DNA of 64,000 nt from Streptomyces formicae (GCF_002556545.1 NZ_CP022685.1:1922001-1986000), one strand, 5' to 3'; positions 42,656 through 52,147 are shown, numbered from the stretch's first letter. Numbers and translations: made by a program. The notes: generated by a model from the letters alone, not told the origin.

Positions 42656-43756
42656 GTGGACATCACCGTGCACCGCCCCGGGGAACTGACCGCGGCCGAT
42701 CGGGCGGCGTGGACCGCGCTCCAGTCCAAGGCCCACCTCAACGGCTCGCCCGAGCTCGCCAATCCGTTCCTCTCGCCGGAGTTCACGCTCGCGATGGGGC
42801 AGGCGAGACGCGGTGTGTTCATCGGCGTGGTGCGCGAGGACGGCGAGCCCGCCGCGTTCTTCCCCTTCCAGAGATCCATCACCGGCGTCGGCCGGGCCAT
42901 CGGCCTGGGCCTCTCCGACTGCCAGGGCCTGGTGCACCGGCCCGGCTATCTGTGGGACGCCCGGGAGCTGCTGCGGGCCTGCGGGCTCGCGGTGTGGGAG
43001 TTCGATCACCTGGCAGGCGGTCAGGAGCCGTTCGTGACGGGCGCGTCCGGCACCTTCCCCTCCCCCGTCATGGACCTCGACCAGGGATTCGACGCCTACC
43101 TCGACCAACTGCACGAAAGAGCGTCCAAGTTCGCCCGGCGCACGCTGGCCAAGGAGCGAAGACTCGTCCGCGACCACGGCGAGGTCCGCTACGTGCACGA
43201 CGAGCGCGACCCCGAGGTCCTGGCCACCCTGATGGGCTGGAAGTCCGCCCAGTACCGCAGGACGGGCCGCAGCGACCGCTTCGCGCACCCCTGGATCAGC
43301 CAGCTGGTGCGCCGCCTCTTCCACACCAGGTCCGACTCGTTCGCCGGGATCCTGTCCGTCCTCTACGCGGCCGACGTGCCGGTCGCCGCCCACTTCGGGC
43401 TACGGACCGAACGGGTGCTCGTCAACTGGTTCCCCGCCTACGACCCCGCCTACGGGCGATATTCGCCGGGCATGACGATGCACCTGCACATGGCCGAGGC
43501 GGCGGCCGCCGACGGCATCGCGTATCTCGATCTCGGACGCGGCCAGAAGGCGTACAAGGACTCCCTGAAGACGCGTGAACTCGCCGTCTCCGAGGGGTGG
43601 GTGGCGCTGCGCCACCCCGTGGCATTCGGACACCGGGCGCACCGCGCTCCGGTCCGGGCGCTGCGCAACACCGTGGTGTCGCGACCGGAACTCTTCGAGC
43701 CCGCCGACAAATTGCTCAAGAGATTGGGCAAAATTCGATCACTGGGACGTGAATAG
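42656..43756 (+). CDS. GNAT/FemAB-like acyltransferase (CelD/BcsL type)
   Basis: A 366-residue cytoplasmic transferase with a duplicated GNAT fold. The N-terminal half has NPFLSPEFTLAMGQARRGVF, VREDGEPAAFFPFQR and PSPVMDLDQGFDAYLDQL; the C-terminal Acetyltransf_6 half has WKSAQYRRTGRSDRFAHPWI, LYAADVPVAAHFGLRTERVL, NWFPAYDPAYGRYSPGMTM and YLDLGRGQKAYKDSLKT. Such proteins occur in polysaccharide biosynthesis clusters, where they acylate sugars or precursors. GTG 42656 follows the previous stop by one base. It precedes the glycosyltransferase operon but is separated from it by a 363-bp gap. Confidence 0.88.
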   Translation: MDITVHRPGELTAADRAAWTALQSKAHLNGSPELANPFLSPEFTLAMGQARRGVFIGVVREDGEPAAFFPFQRSITGVGRAIGLGLSDCQGLVHRPGYLWDARELLRACGLAVWEFDHLAGGQEPFVTGASGTFPSPVMDLDQGFDAYLDQLHERASKFARRTLAKERRLVRDHGEVRYVHDERDPEVLATLMGWKSAQYRRTGRSDRFAHPWISQLVRRLFHTRSDSFAGILSVLYAADVPVAAHFGLRTERVLVNWFPAYDPAYGRYSPGMTMHLHMAEAAAADGIAYLDLGRGQKAYKDSLKTRELAVSEGWVALRHPVAFGHRAHRAPVRALRNTVVSRPELFEPADKLLKRLGKIRSLGRE

Positions 43757-44119
43757 CGCCGTCCGAATGTGACCGCATAGATTACTCAAATCATCAAAAA
43801 CGTGAGGCCACGTTCCAGGTCTTGCCATACAGTCTCAATCGTCAATACCGTCGTACATCCACCCGCATACGGTCCATCACGCAATGCGATCTAGGGGAGG
43901 GCTCAAGGTCGCGATGGCGCCCGTGCGGGGCGCGGTAGGGGGGTGCCGTGCCCGGTAATCGCTCTTCAACCGGGTCACGTCCCGCGAAATGCCAGCTCAC
44001 TCGGCATGTACGGAGATCTATTTCGTCATGTTCACGTGAGAACCCCCCTTTCGAACCGGATCAATTACCGGACCGCCCGGGGGCGGGCGGTCCACCGGAC
44101 GAGAGGGACCACCAGACTC
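43757..44119 (+). promoter_or_regulatory. long upstream region of the exopolysaccharide operon
   Basis: 363 bp without a convincing gene. It is less GC-rich than its surroundings at the start. A possible sigma-70-like pair is TTGCCA (43822-43827) and ATACCG (43845-43850) with 17-bp spacing. ATGCC (43989-43993) can pair with GGCAT (44003-44007). A transcript starting near 43857 would have a leader of about 260 nt, long for this genome, leaving room for post-transcriptional control. Confidence 0.35.
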
Positions 44120-44947
44120 ATGACTTCTTTCGTGCGCCCGGCGGACGCCGGACAAGAAGATCCGTTAAACGAGATCTCCAGGAACTACCGCCCGATCTCC
44201 ACACACTTGGCGATCACGCCGCCGGTCAGCGTCGTCATACCCGCGATGAACGAGGCGGAGAACCTTCCGTACGTCTTCAAGACGCTGCCCGAGTGGATCC
44301 ACGAGGTCGTCCTCGTGGACGGCAACTCCACCGACGACACGGTGGCCGTCGCCCGCGAGCTGTGGCCGGACGTGAAGGTCGTCCGCCAGCTCGGCAAGGG
44401 CAAGGGCGACGCCCTGATCACCGGCTTCGCCGCGTGCACGGGCGACATCATCGTGATGGTCGACGCCGACGGCTCGGCCGACGGCGGCGAGATCGTCTCC
44501 TACGTCTCCGCCCTCGTCTCGGGAGCGGACTTCGCCAAGGGCTCGCGGTTCGCCAACGGCGGCGGCACGGACGACATGACGCCCATCCGCAAGCTCGGCA
44601 ACCACGTCCTGTGCTCGGTCGTGAACGCCAAGTTCGGCGCCAGATACACCGACCTGTGCTACGGCTACAACGCCTTCTGGCGGCACTGCCTCGACAAGAT
44701 CGAGCTCGACTGCACCGGCTTCGAGGTCGAGACCCTGATGAACATCCGGGTCGTCAAGGCCGGACTCAAGGTCCAGGAGATCCCCAGCCACGAGTACCTG
44801 CGCATCCACGGCGCCAGCAACCTCAGAGCCGTCAGGGACGGCATCCGGGTACTGAAGGTGATCCTCGCCGAACGCTCCAACCGCCGTACGCAGCGGGTGC
44901 GTTCGCGTGGGCTCCCCTTCCGCGAGGGCCAGGGAGAGGCGTCTTGA
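44120..44947 (+). CDS. GT2-family glycosyltransferase with a TTA codon
   Basis: A 275-residue family 2 transferase of the dolichyl-phosphate sugar synthase type. VSVVIPAMNEAENLPYVFKT opens the GT-A fold, EVVLVDGNSTDDTVAVA follows, DIIVMVDADGSADGGEI carries the DxD metal motif, then FAKGSRFANGGGTDDM and RYTDLCYGYNAFWRH. There are no membrane helices, so it acts at the cytoplasmic face on a lipid phosphate or sugar nucleotide. ATG 44120 has GAGAGGGA about 11 nt upstream. Codon 16 (44165-44167) is TTA, the rare Leu codon read by the bldA tRNA, which suggests translation limited to later growth. Its TGA overlaps the next TTG. Confidence 0.92.
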   Translation: MTSFVRPADAGQEDPLNEISRNYRPISTHLAITPPVSVVIPAMNEAENLPYVFKTLPEWIHEVVLVDGNSTDDTVAVARELWPDVKVVRQLGKGKGDALITGFAACTGDIIVMVDADGSADGGEIVSYVSALVSGADFAKGSRFANGGGTDDMTPIRKLGNHVLCSVVNAKFGARYTDLCYGYNAFWRHCLDKIELDCTGFEVETLMNIRVVKAGLKVQEIPSHEYLRIHGASNLRAVRDGIRVLKVILAERSNRRTQRVRSRGLPFREGQGEAS

Positions 44948-45948
44948 GCGCGGAGCTCTCCGTCGTCATCTGCGTGTACACCGAGGACCGCTGGGAGGAC
45001 ATCCTCGCGGCGGTCGCCTCGGTGCGCGCGCAGTCACTGACGGCCCTGGAGACCCTTCTCGTGGTCGACCACAACACCGTGCTCCTTGACCGGCTCACCA
45101 AGGAGTACAAGGAGACCGAGGGGGTGCGGGTGCTCGCCAACGCGGGCCCCCGCGGCCTCTCCGCGGGCCGCAACACCGGCATCGCCGCGTCCCGGGGCGC
45201 CGTCATCGCCTTCCTCGACGACGACGCCGTCGCCGAGCGGGACTGGCTGCGGCGCTTCGCCGAGGGGTTCGAGGACCCGGACGTCCTCGCCGTCGGCGGC
45301 CGCACCCTGCCCGCCTGGGACTCCGGGCGGCGGCCCGTCTGGTTCCCCGAGGAGTTCGACTGGGTGGTCGGCTGCATGTACAAGGGGCACCCCGCGGGAC
45401 GGGTGCGCGTGCGCAACGTCCTCGGCGGCAACGCCGCGTTCCGGCGTGCCGCCTTCGAGGTGGCGGGCGGCTTCGCGACCGGCATCGGACGCGACGGCGA
45501 CAAGCGGCCGCTGGGCTGCGAGGAGACCGAGTTCTGCATCCGCCTCACCCGCGCAAGACCGGACGCGGTGCTCCTGATGGACGACCGCGCGGTGATCCAC
45601 CACCGGGTGCCCGCCGCGCGGGAGCGGTTCCCCTACTTCCGCAGCCGGTCGTACGCCGAGGGCCTCTCCAAGGCCCTGGTGTCGCGCAGCGTCGGCTCCG
45701 GCAAGGGCCTGGAGTCGGAGCGGCGCTACACCACGCGCGTGCTGCCCGCCGGGGTCGTCCGCGGCCTGCGGGACGCCGTGCTCGGGCGGCCCGGCGGCGC
45801 GGCCCGCGCGGGCGCCATCGTGACGGGCGTGTTCGCCGCGGCGGGCGGGTACGTCATCGGGAGCGTCCGCGCGCGCAGGGCGGGCGCCACGTTCTCCGTG
45901 GCGGAGATCGGCGACGACACGGGCGGCGAGGGGGCCCGGCATGAGTGA
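44944..45948 (+). CDS. GT2-family glycosyltransferase
   Basis: A 334-residue family 2 transferase. LSVVICVYTEDRWEDILAAV begins the GT-A domain, GLSAGRNTGIAASRGAVIAF and the DDD motif (LDDDAVAERDWL) follow, and the acceptor side has VLGGNAAFRRAAFEVAGGF and CEETEFCIRL (the ED-type base). A C-terminal hydrophobic segment (AGAIVTGVFAAAGGYVIGSV) may anchor it at the membrane. The start is TTG 44944, overlapping the upstream stop. It overlaps the deacetylase gene by 8 bp. It probably adds a sugar during exopolysaccharide assembly. Confidence 0.9.
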   Translation: MSAELSVVICVYTEDRWEDILAAVASVRAQSLTALETLLVVDHNTVLLDRLTKEYKETEGVRVLANAGPRGLSAGRNTGIAASRGAVIAFLDDDAVAERDWLRRFAEGFEDPDVLAVGGRTLPAWDSGRRPVWFPEEFDWVVGCMYKGHPAGRVRVRNVLGGNAAFRRAAFEVAGGFATGIGRDGDKRPLGCEETEFCIRLTRARPDAVLLMDDRAVIHHRVPAARERFPYFRSRSYAEGLSKALVSRSVGSGKGLESERRYTTRVLPAGVVRGLRDAVLGRPGGAARAGAIVTGVFAAAGGYVIGSVRARRAGATFSVAEIGDDTGGEGARHE

Positions 45949-46744
45949 GAGACCCGTGCCGATACTGATGTACCACTCGGTGGCGCACGTGCCGAACGAG
46001 GCGACGCACGACCTGTCGGTGTCGCCCGAGGCCTTCGCACGCCAGATGGAGGTGCTCGGCGAGCGGGGGTTCACACCGCTCACCACCGACCAGCTGGCCA
46101 CCGCCTGGCGCGCGGCGGGCGGCACGCTGCCCGACCGCCCGGTCCTGATCACCTTCGACGACGGCTACGAGGGCGTGCACCGGTACGCGCTGCCCGTGCT
46201 CGCCAAGCACGGCTTCGCCTCCACGGTCTTCGTCGCCACGGGCTGGCTGCGCGGGAAGTACGACACCGGGGGCGGCCTCGACCGCATGCTCGACTGGGAC
46301 CAGGTGCGCGAACTCGCCGCGACGGGCGCCGAGATAGGGGGTCACAGCCACACCCACCCCGAACTCGACCAGCTGTCCGACGAGGGGCTCAGGTTCGAGC
46401 TGCGGTCCTGCCGGGACATCATCACCGACGAGCTGGGCACCCGGCCGCGCTCCCTCGCGTTCCCGTACGGCTACTCCAGCCGCCGGGTGCGCGAACGCGT
46501 GCGGGAGACGGGGTACGCCCAGTCCCTCGCCGTCGGCAACTCCCTCGCCCGGCGCGCCCAGGGGCCCTACGCCCTGCGCCGGGTCACGGTGCGCCGCAGC
46601 ACCGCGACCGAGGAGTTCGAGCGGCTCGTCGAGGGCCGCGCGATCCACCGGAACTTCGCCAGGGACCACGCCCTCACCAAGGGGTACGCCGTGGTCCGCC
46701 GAGCCCGACAGGTCCGCCGGAAGGCCATCCGTTCCCGTGTCTGA
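45941..46744 (+). CDS. polysaccharide deacetylase (NodB-like, CE4)
   Basis: A 267-residue deacetylase. Metal- and substrate-binding motifs are clear: ITFDDGY with Asp73 and Asp74, and HSHTH with His135 and His139. LMYHSVAHVP lies at the N-terminus, as in PgaB/IcaB-like enzymes. AFPYGYSSRRVRERVRETGY corresponds to motif 3. No signal peptide is visible, so it may act before export. It overlaps both neighbours by 8 bp, inside the glycosyltransferase operon. Partial deacetylation of an amino-sugar polymer is the likely job. Confidence 0.92.
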   Translation: MSERPVPILMYHSVAHVPNEATHDLSVSPEAFARQMEVLGERGFTPLTTDQLATAWRAAGGTLPDRPVLITFDDGYEGVHRYALPVLAKHGFASTVFVATGWLRGKYDTGGGLDRMLDWDQVRELAATGAEIGGHSHTHPELDQLSDEGLRFELRSCRDIITDELGTRPRSLAFPYGYSSRRVRERVRETGYAQSLAVGNSLARRAQGPYALRRVTVRRSTATEEFERLVEGRAIHRNFARDHALTKGYAVVRRARQVRRKAIRSRV

Positions 46745-49700
46745 CACGACCACCGCCCAGGCCGACGTCGCCGGCTGCGCGAGCACTTCGGCGCGGCGGC
46801 CGACCGGCAAGTCCGGCAGGCCCCGCAGGCTGCGCCTGCCGGGGCGGGGCGACGGCGGCAGCCCGCTGTTCCGCAACGCCTACGCGCTGATGCTGAACAC
46901 GGGCATCTCCGGCGTGCTCGGCGTCGGCTTCTGGCTGGCCGCCGCCCGGTACTACTCGGAGTCGGCGGTCGGCCAGGGCTCGGCGGCGATCGCGGCGATG
47001 AAGCTCCTCGCGGGCCTCACCGCCCTGACGCTGACGGGCGCCCTGGTGCGCTTCATCCCCATCGCGGGCCGCGCCACGGGCAGGCTCATCTTCCGTACGT
47101 ACGCGGGGAGTTCGGCGGCCGTGGCGCTGGCCGCCGCGGTCTTCCTGCTGACGCTCGACCTCTGGGGCCCCTCCTACCGCTTCCTGCACGGCCCCGTGCA
47201 CGGCATCGGCTTCGTCCTCGCCGTCGTCGCCTGGTCGCTGCTCACCCTCCAGGACGGCGTCCTGACGGGCCTGCGCAACGCGCTGTGGGTGCCCGTCGGC
47301 AACACCGTCTTCTCCGTCGCCAAGCTCGGCCTGCTCATCGCGATCGCCGCCGCGATCCCCACGGCGGGCGTCTTCGTCTCCTGGGTCGCCTCGATCCTCG
47401 TCTCGGTGGTCCCGCTCGGCTGGCTGGTCTTCCGGCGCCTGGTACCGCGCCACGTGCAGGCCACCGAGGGCAAGACGCGCCCGCCGACGCTGCGCGAGAT
47501 CGGCCGCTTCCTGGCCGGTGACTACACCGGCTCGCTCTTCTCGCTCGCCGTCGTCTACCTCGTCCCGGTGATCGTCGCCTCGCAGGTCAGCTCGGTGGAC
47601 AACGCGTACTTCTACATCACCACCACCATCGGCGGCACCATCAACCTGCTCGCCATCAACATGGGCGCCTCCCTCACCGTCGAGGGCGCGCACGACCCGG
47701 CGCTGCTCGCCGCCAACACCCGCTCCGCGCTGCGCCGGATGGCGATGATCATGCTGCCGGTGTGCGGGACCCTCTTCCTCGCGGCGCCCCTCGTACTCAG
47801 CATGTTCGGCCAGGGATACGCGGAGGCCGCGACCCCGCTGCTGCGCTGGTTCGCGGTGGGCGCGCTCCTGAGGGTCGTCATGGAGACGTACTTCGCGGTG
47901 CAGCGCGCCCAGAGCAAGACCTCGGGGATCGCCTGGCTGCAGGGCCTGTTGTGCGTCATGGTGCTCGGCCTCACGCTGCTCCTGCTGCCGCGCATGGGCC
48001 TGACGGGCGCGGGCGTCGCGGAGATCTCCAGCCTCGCGGTGATCGTGGCGATCGCCGCGCCGAAGCTGTACCGCGTGACGCGTACTGTCCCCGTGGCGGC
48101 GACCGCCGACGGCACGGCACCCGACGGCGACTTGGCCGACCTGGGCACGCCGGACGCGCCCGCCGAGCGGGTGCGGGCGCGAGGCGCGGGCGTCCAGGCC
48201 ACGGAGCGGCACGGGCCCGCGTGGGCGCTGCGCGAGTCCCTCGACTCCGACACCCTGCACCTCGCCGTGCAGGTCGACTTCGAACACCAGGAGCGCAGGC
48301 CCGACGTACGGCCCGTGGCGCCGAGCGAGGGGGACGACATGGACCACCGGCCCACGTGGGCGCTGAGAACCCCCGCTCCCGGTCCGTCCTCCTCGGTGAA
48401 GTCGGCGCCGTCGGCTCCGGTGGAGAAGCCCGAACCCGAGGCGCCTCCTGAGGCGCCGCCCGGCCCCTACGGTCCCGACGGCGCCGTCAGTGAAGTGCCG
48501 CTGCCCGAGGAGCCGTTGCCCGAAGAGCCCGACGCCCCCGAGAAGACCCCGCGCCGCCGCGTCCTCGTCATGGCGCTGCTCCTGGCCGTCGCGCTCGCCC
48601 TGTACTGGCTGCCGGTGTTCGGCCTCGGCGAGGCCGACCTGGACGGCATGGGCGGGCTCGGCCTGATCTCCGTCCTGCCGACGCCGACCCTGGCCGGTGC
48701 CGCCCTCCTGGTCATCGTGTTCGCCGCGCTGCTCTGGATGGACAAGCCGATCAAGGGCCTGCTCCTGGTCACCCTGCTCGCCACGGTGGTGTCGCTGCAC
48801 GCGCTGCCCGCGGTCATCGAGACCGAGCCCCGGTTCGCCACGGCCTGGCAGCACCTCGGCTTCATGGAGTACATCGACAGGACCGGGTCCGCGGTGCCCG
48901 ACCTGGACGCGCGCTGGAGCTGGCCGGGGTTCTTCGCCGCGGCCACCTTCGTCGCGCGGGCGTGCGGCGTCTCGGACATGACCGAGGTGATCCGCTGGTG
49001 GCCGCTGGCCATGCAACTGCTCTATCTGGCGCCGATGTTCCTGCTCGTGCGCTCCCTGCGGGCCGCCTGGCGCGCCAAGTGGGCGGGACTGTGGATCTTC
49101 GTCCTGAGCGGCTGGGTCGGCCAGGACTACTTCTCGCCGCAGGGCTTCACGTATCTGCTCTACCTCTCCTTCGTCGCGATCCTCCTGGTGTGGTTCCGGG
49201 CGCCGCGCGTGCTGTGGGCCAAGCGGCGGCCCGGCGAGAACGAGGTCGAGCCGACGGGCCGCAAGGAGCGCGCGATCCTGCTCCTGATCCTCGTCGGCCT
49301 GTTCGCCGCGACGGTCCCCGCGCACCAGCTCACGCCGTTCGTGATGCTCGGCGTGCTCACCGCCCTCGTCGTGTTCGGCCGCTCCGAACTGCGCGGGCTG
49401 CCCCTCCTGTTCGGGGTCTTCGTCGCGGTGTGGCTGGGCTTCCTCGCCGAGCCGTACTGGTCGGGACACTTCGACGAGCTGTTCGGCGGGGTCGGCGGCG
49501 TCGGCGGCAACGTGTCCTCGTCCGTCTCCGGGCGCATCGAGGGCGGCAGCTCGACGCACCAACTCGTGCTCTACGCGCGCGTGGCGATGGCGGGCACCGT
49601 CCTGGCCCTCGGCTGCTGGGGCTGGTGGCGGCGGCGCTCCTACAAGTACACCGAGCGCTCCCTGCTCGTCCTCACCTTCGTGCCGTTCCTGGGCTTCGGC

Positions 49701-50558
49701 ATGCAGTCGTACGGCGGCGAGATGGCGCTGCGCGTCTTCATGTTCGCGCTGCCCGGCGCGTGTCTGCTCGCGGGCCTCGCGCTGTTCCCGCGCGCGGGCC
49801 TGACCCTGGAGGAGCGGGACCGCGACCGGGTGAGCCTCGCGCCGCTCGCCGCGCTGATGGCGGGGCTCGTCCTGATGGGCGGCTTCCTGGTGTCCCGCTG
49901 GGGCAACGAGTCCTTCGAACGGATCAGGCCCGGCGAGGTCAGCGCCATGGAGTACGTGTACGCGCACGACGACCCGACGGTACGGCTGCTCTGGATGAGC
50001 GACGACACGGTCAACAACGTGACGCCCGCGATGCCGTGGGGCACCCGTGACATGGAGAAGGTCGAGTACGTCCCGACGCTCGCGCCCACCGATCCGGTCC
50101 TGGTGTCCGGCCTGGTGAAGGCGCTCAAGGACGCGGGACCCCAGTCGTATCTCATGATCAACCGCAGCCAGTCGGTCTACCTCCAGCTGGACGCGGGCTA
50201 CGCGAGGACGTGGGAGCCGCGGCTCCTGCACAACCTCGACGACCGCCAGGAGCTCGAGAAGGTCTTCACCAACGACGACGCGACGATCTACGCGCTGCGC
50301 GACCAGCCGGACGGGAAGGTCCCCGCGGCCGCCCCGGGACCGATCGGTCCGCAGGTGACCTGGACGCCCTGGTCGGTGGTGGGCGCGCTCGCCGCGATCG
50401 CGCTGGTGCTGCTCCTCGCGGCGCGCGAGGTGGTGCGGGTCGCCACCGCGCCGAGCGTGCGGCAGCAGCGGCGGCTGCAGAGCAGCTTCTGGTTCTCGCT
50501 GCCGCTGCTCGCGGTGCTCGTCGCCGCGCTGATCCAACGGTTCGTGACGATGGCGTGA
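46737..50558 (+). CDS. polysaccharide flippase fused to a second large membrane module
   Basis: A 1273-residue protein in two parts. Residues about 45-445 are a Wzx/MurJ-like flippase with about 12 helices (NAYALMLNTGISGVLGVGFW, ARYYSESAVGQGSAAIAAMK, INMGASLTVEGAHDPALLA, GQGYAEAATPLLRWFAVGAL). Residues 455-605 are a Pro/Glu/Ala-rich flexible linker. From 606 to the end is a GT-C-like or polymerase-like membrane protein with about 12 helices and a large outside loop (YFSPQGFTYLLYLSF, VPAHQLTPFVMLGVLTAL, AEPYWSGHFDELFGGV). An extracytoplasmic domain before the last helix contains YLMINRSQSVYLQLDAGYAR. GTG 46737 overlaps the deacetylase stop by 8 bp. It probably combines translocation with polymerisation or glycosylation of the repeat unit. 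Confidence 0.85.
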   Translation: MSDTTTAQADVAGCASTSARRPTGKSGRPRRLRLPGRGDGGSPLFRNAYALMLNTGISGVLGVGFWLAAARYYSESAVGQGSAAIAAMKLLAGLTALTLTGALVRFIPIAGRATGRLIFRTYAGSSAAVALAAAVFLLTLDLWGPSYRFLHGPVHGIGFVLAVVAWSLLTLQDGVLTGLRNALWVPVGNTVFSVAKLGLLIAIAAAIPTAGVFVSWVASILVSVVPLGWLVFRRLVPRHVQATEGKTRPPTLREIGRFLAGDYTGSLFSLAVVYLVPVIVASQVSSVDNAYFYITTTIGGTINLLAINMGASLTVEGAHDPALLAANTRSALRRMAMIMLPVCGTLFLAAPLVLSMFGQGYAEAATPLLRWFAVGALLRVVMETYFAVQRAQSKTSGIAWLQGLLCVMVLGLTLLLLPRMGLTGAGVAEISSLAVIVAIAAPKLYRVTRTVPVAATADGTAPDGDLADLGTPDAPAERVRARGAGVQATERHGPAWALRESLDSDTLHLAVQVDFEHQERRPDVRPVAPSEGDDMDHRPTWALRTPAPGPSSSVKSAPSAPVEKPEPEAPPEAPPGPYGPDGAVSEVPLPEEPLPEEPDAPEKTPRRRVLVMALLLAVALALYWLPVFGLGEADLDGMGGLGLISVLPTPTLAGAALLVIVFAALLWMDKPIKGLLLVTLLATVVSLHALPAVIETEPRFATAWQHLGFMEYIDRTGSAVPDLDARWSWPGFFAAATFVARACGVSDMTEVIRWWPLAMQLLYLAPMFLLVRSLRAAWRAKWAGLWIFVLSGWVGQDYFSPQGFTYLLYLSFVAILLVWFRAPRVLWAKRRPGENEVEPTGRKERAILLLILVGLFAATVPAHQLTPFVMLGVLTALVVFGRSELRGLPLLFGVFVAVWLGFLAEPYWSGHFDELFGGVGGVGGNVSSSVSGRIEGGSSTHQLVLYARVAMAGTVLALGCWGWWRRRSYKYTERSLLVLTFVPFLGFGMQSYGGEMALRVFMFALPGACLLAGLALFPRAGLTLEERDRDRVSLAPLAALMAGLVLMGGFLVSRWGNESFERIRPGEVSAMEYVYAHDDPTVRLLWMSDDTVNNVTPAMPWGTRDMEKVEYVPTLAPTDPVLVSGLVKALKDAGPQSYLMINRSQSVYLQLDAGYARTWEPRLLHNLDDRQELEKVFTNDDATIYALRDQPDGKVPAAAPGPIGPQVTWTPWSVVGALAAIALVLLLAAREVVRVATAPSVRQQRRLQSSFWFSLPLLAVLVAALIQRFVTMA

Positions 50559-50582
50559 GGCAGGAGGGCCGCGCGGGGTGCC

Positions 50583-52007
50583 CTACCGCTTCAGCCACTT
50601 CACCTCGTACCCCTTCATCGCGAACCGCTGCCCGTCCACCTTCGCGCTGATCGGGCGGTCCAGGGTGTTCACCACCAGGGCCACGTCGCGGTCGGCGATG
50701 ACGCGTACGTTCGGCCGGTCGTCGGCGGCGACGGAGACCTTCTCGTACGTCGTGCCGGGCCCGAACTCCTTGCCGAACCGCTCGATGAGCCCGAGCATGG
50801 GCAACTCGGCTCCGCCGTCGTCCAGTTGCGTGGCGGTCCACAGACAGCCCGCGCACTTCTCGCCCCGCTTCTGCGGGTTCCAGTAGAAGCCGCTGGTGGC
50901 GCCGCCGCGGGCCATCGCCATCAGGCCCGATGCCTGCACGGCGACGCGGTGGTCCTCGGTCCAGTCGTCGCGGTCGTCCTGGCTGTCGCCGGGCTCCACG
51001 TAGTACTCGGCCCACCACAGCGGCAGGTCACCGGTCCGCGCCCGCACCCATTCGCTGACGGCCGTGAGCTTGTCGGTGGCCCGGAACTCGTCGGGGAGCA
51101 TCTCGTCGTCCTCGGTGTAGCTGGAGCCGTCGACGACGACGAAGTCCGCGCCCGCCTTGTGCTTGTTCCAGTAGTCGAAGGCGTCGAGGGCCCGCTGGTC
51201 CATGCGGCCCCAGGGACCCTTGACCGTCGTCGACGTGCCCTCGCTCTGACGCGGGTCGAAGCTGTCCATCACCACGTAGGGACCGCCGACCATGATGTCC
51301 TTGTTGACCTTCTTGAGCTCCTTGTAGACGAGGTTGTAGAGCTCCGTGTACCCCTCGTAGTCCCAGCGGCCCCGCTCGTTGTTCCAGAAGCCCTTGAACT
51401 CGTTCCACACGATGAAGTGGCGTACGTCCGGGTAGCGCTTGGCGACGGTGGCCGCGAGCCGTGCGAAGTCCTTGTAGTGCGCGCGCTCCGGGGCCGTCTC
51501 CAGGGACTGCTGGCTCCAGTCGGTGTTGTCCGCGCCGGGCTTGCCGCCCTTCATCCAGTCGGGTGCGCAGCACAGGGTGACCACGGGCGTGCCGTCGGTC
51601 CCCCGGACGAAGTCCACCCTGCGGTCCATCTCGGAGAAGTCGTAGCGGCCCTGCACCGGCTCCGGATTGCCCGCGCCCCAGCCCATGATGTGCTGGATCT
51701 GCGGGATCGGCCGCCCCTGGTCCGCGAGTTCCTTCCGTACGCGGTCCGTGGCGCGCGCGTCGCCCTCGTCCGCGCTGTACTGGGTGTGGGTGAAGCCCCA
51801 GCCGACCTCGGCGCTCGCGTCGCCGGGCGGGACGGCGGGCGTGCCGTGCACCTTGTCCCCGTCACGGGTGGTGCCGCGCGTGCCCGCCCCGTCCCCGGGG
51901 AACGTGTCGAGCAGGGTGACCACCAGGGCCAGCGCGGCCAGAGCTACGCCGATCAGTGCGGTGAGCCGCCACCGCAACGCGTCCGAATTCCACCCATGGC
52001 GTGCCAT
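50583..52007 (-). CDS. membrane-anchored clan-A glycoside hydrolase (GH39/GH5-like)
   Basis: A 474-residue protein. A basic N-terminus and one helix (LTALIGVALAALALVVTLLD) anchor it outside. The TIM-barrel domain runs from about 75 to 430: GWGFTHTQYSADEGDARATD, MGWGAGNPEPVQGRYDFSEM, acid/base Glu203 in HFIVWNEFKGFW and nucleophile Glu334 in LWWAEYYVEPGD. A beta domain finishes it (VRVIADRDVALVVNTLDRP). The Glu spacing fits clan GH-A. It is convergent with the exopolysaccharide operon, so it may trim or depolymerise that polymer. No SD is seen, and TACCCT lies 8 nt before the ATG. Confidence 0.85.
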   Translation of the reverse strand: MARHGWNSDALRWRLTALIGVALAALALVVTLLDTFPGDGAGTRGTTRDGDKVHGTPAVPPGDASAEVGWGFTHTQYSADEGDARATDRVRKELADQGRPIPQIQHIMGWGAGNPEPVQGRYDFSEMDRRVDFVRGTDGTPVVTLCCAPDWMKGGKPGADNTDWSQQSLETAPERAHYKDFARLAATVAKRYPDVRHFIVWNEFKGFWNNERGRWDYEGYTELYNLVYKELKKVNKDIMVGGPYVVMDSFDPRQSEGTSTTVKGPWGRMDQRALDAFDYWNKHKAGADFVVVDGSSYTEDDEMLPDEFRATDKLTAVSEWVRARTGDLPLWWAEYYVEPGDSQDDRDDWTEDHRVAVQASGLMAMARGGATSGFYWNPQKRGEKCAGCLWTATQLDDGGAELPMLGLIERFGKEFGPGTTYEKVSVAADDRPNVRVIADRDVALVVNTLDRPISAKVDGQRFAMKGYEVKWLKR

Positions 52008-52147
52008 CAAGGGCAAGGGTATCGGGGTGAGTTGGCGGTGGGGCGCGTTCCGGACCACCACTGTGTAACAACGCCCGGACCGGGACACAAGGGACTCACT
52101 ACGGAAACCGGATGCACAAGCACGCGTGCGTGCCGGATCATGGCGGC

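Noticed and set aside
46674..50537. 1287-codon minus-strand open frame
   Set aside because: Antisense shadow of the flippase fusion; low-complexity Gln/Arg/Glu composition created by GC-rich codon bias.
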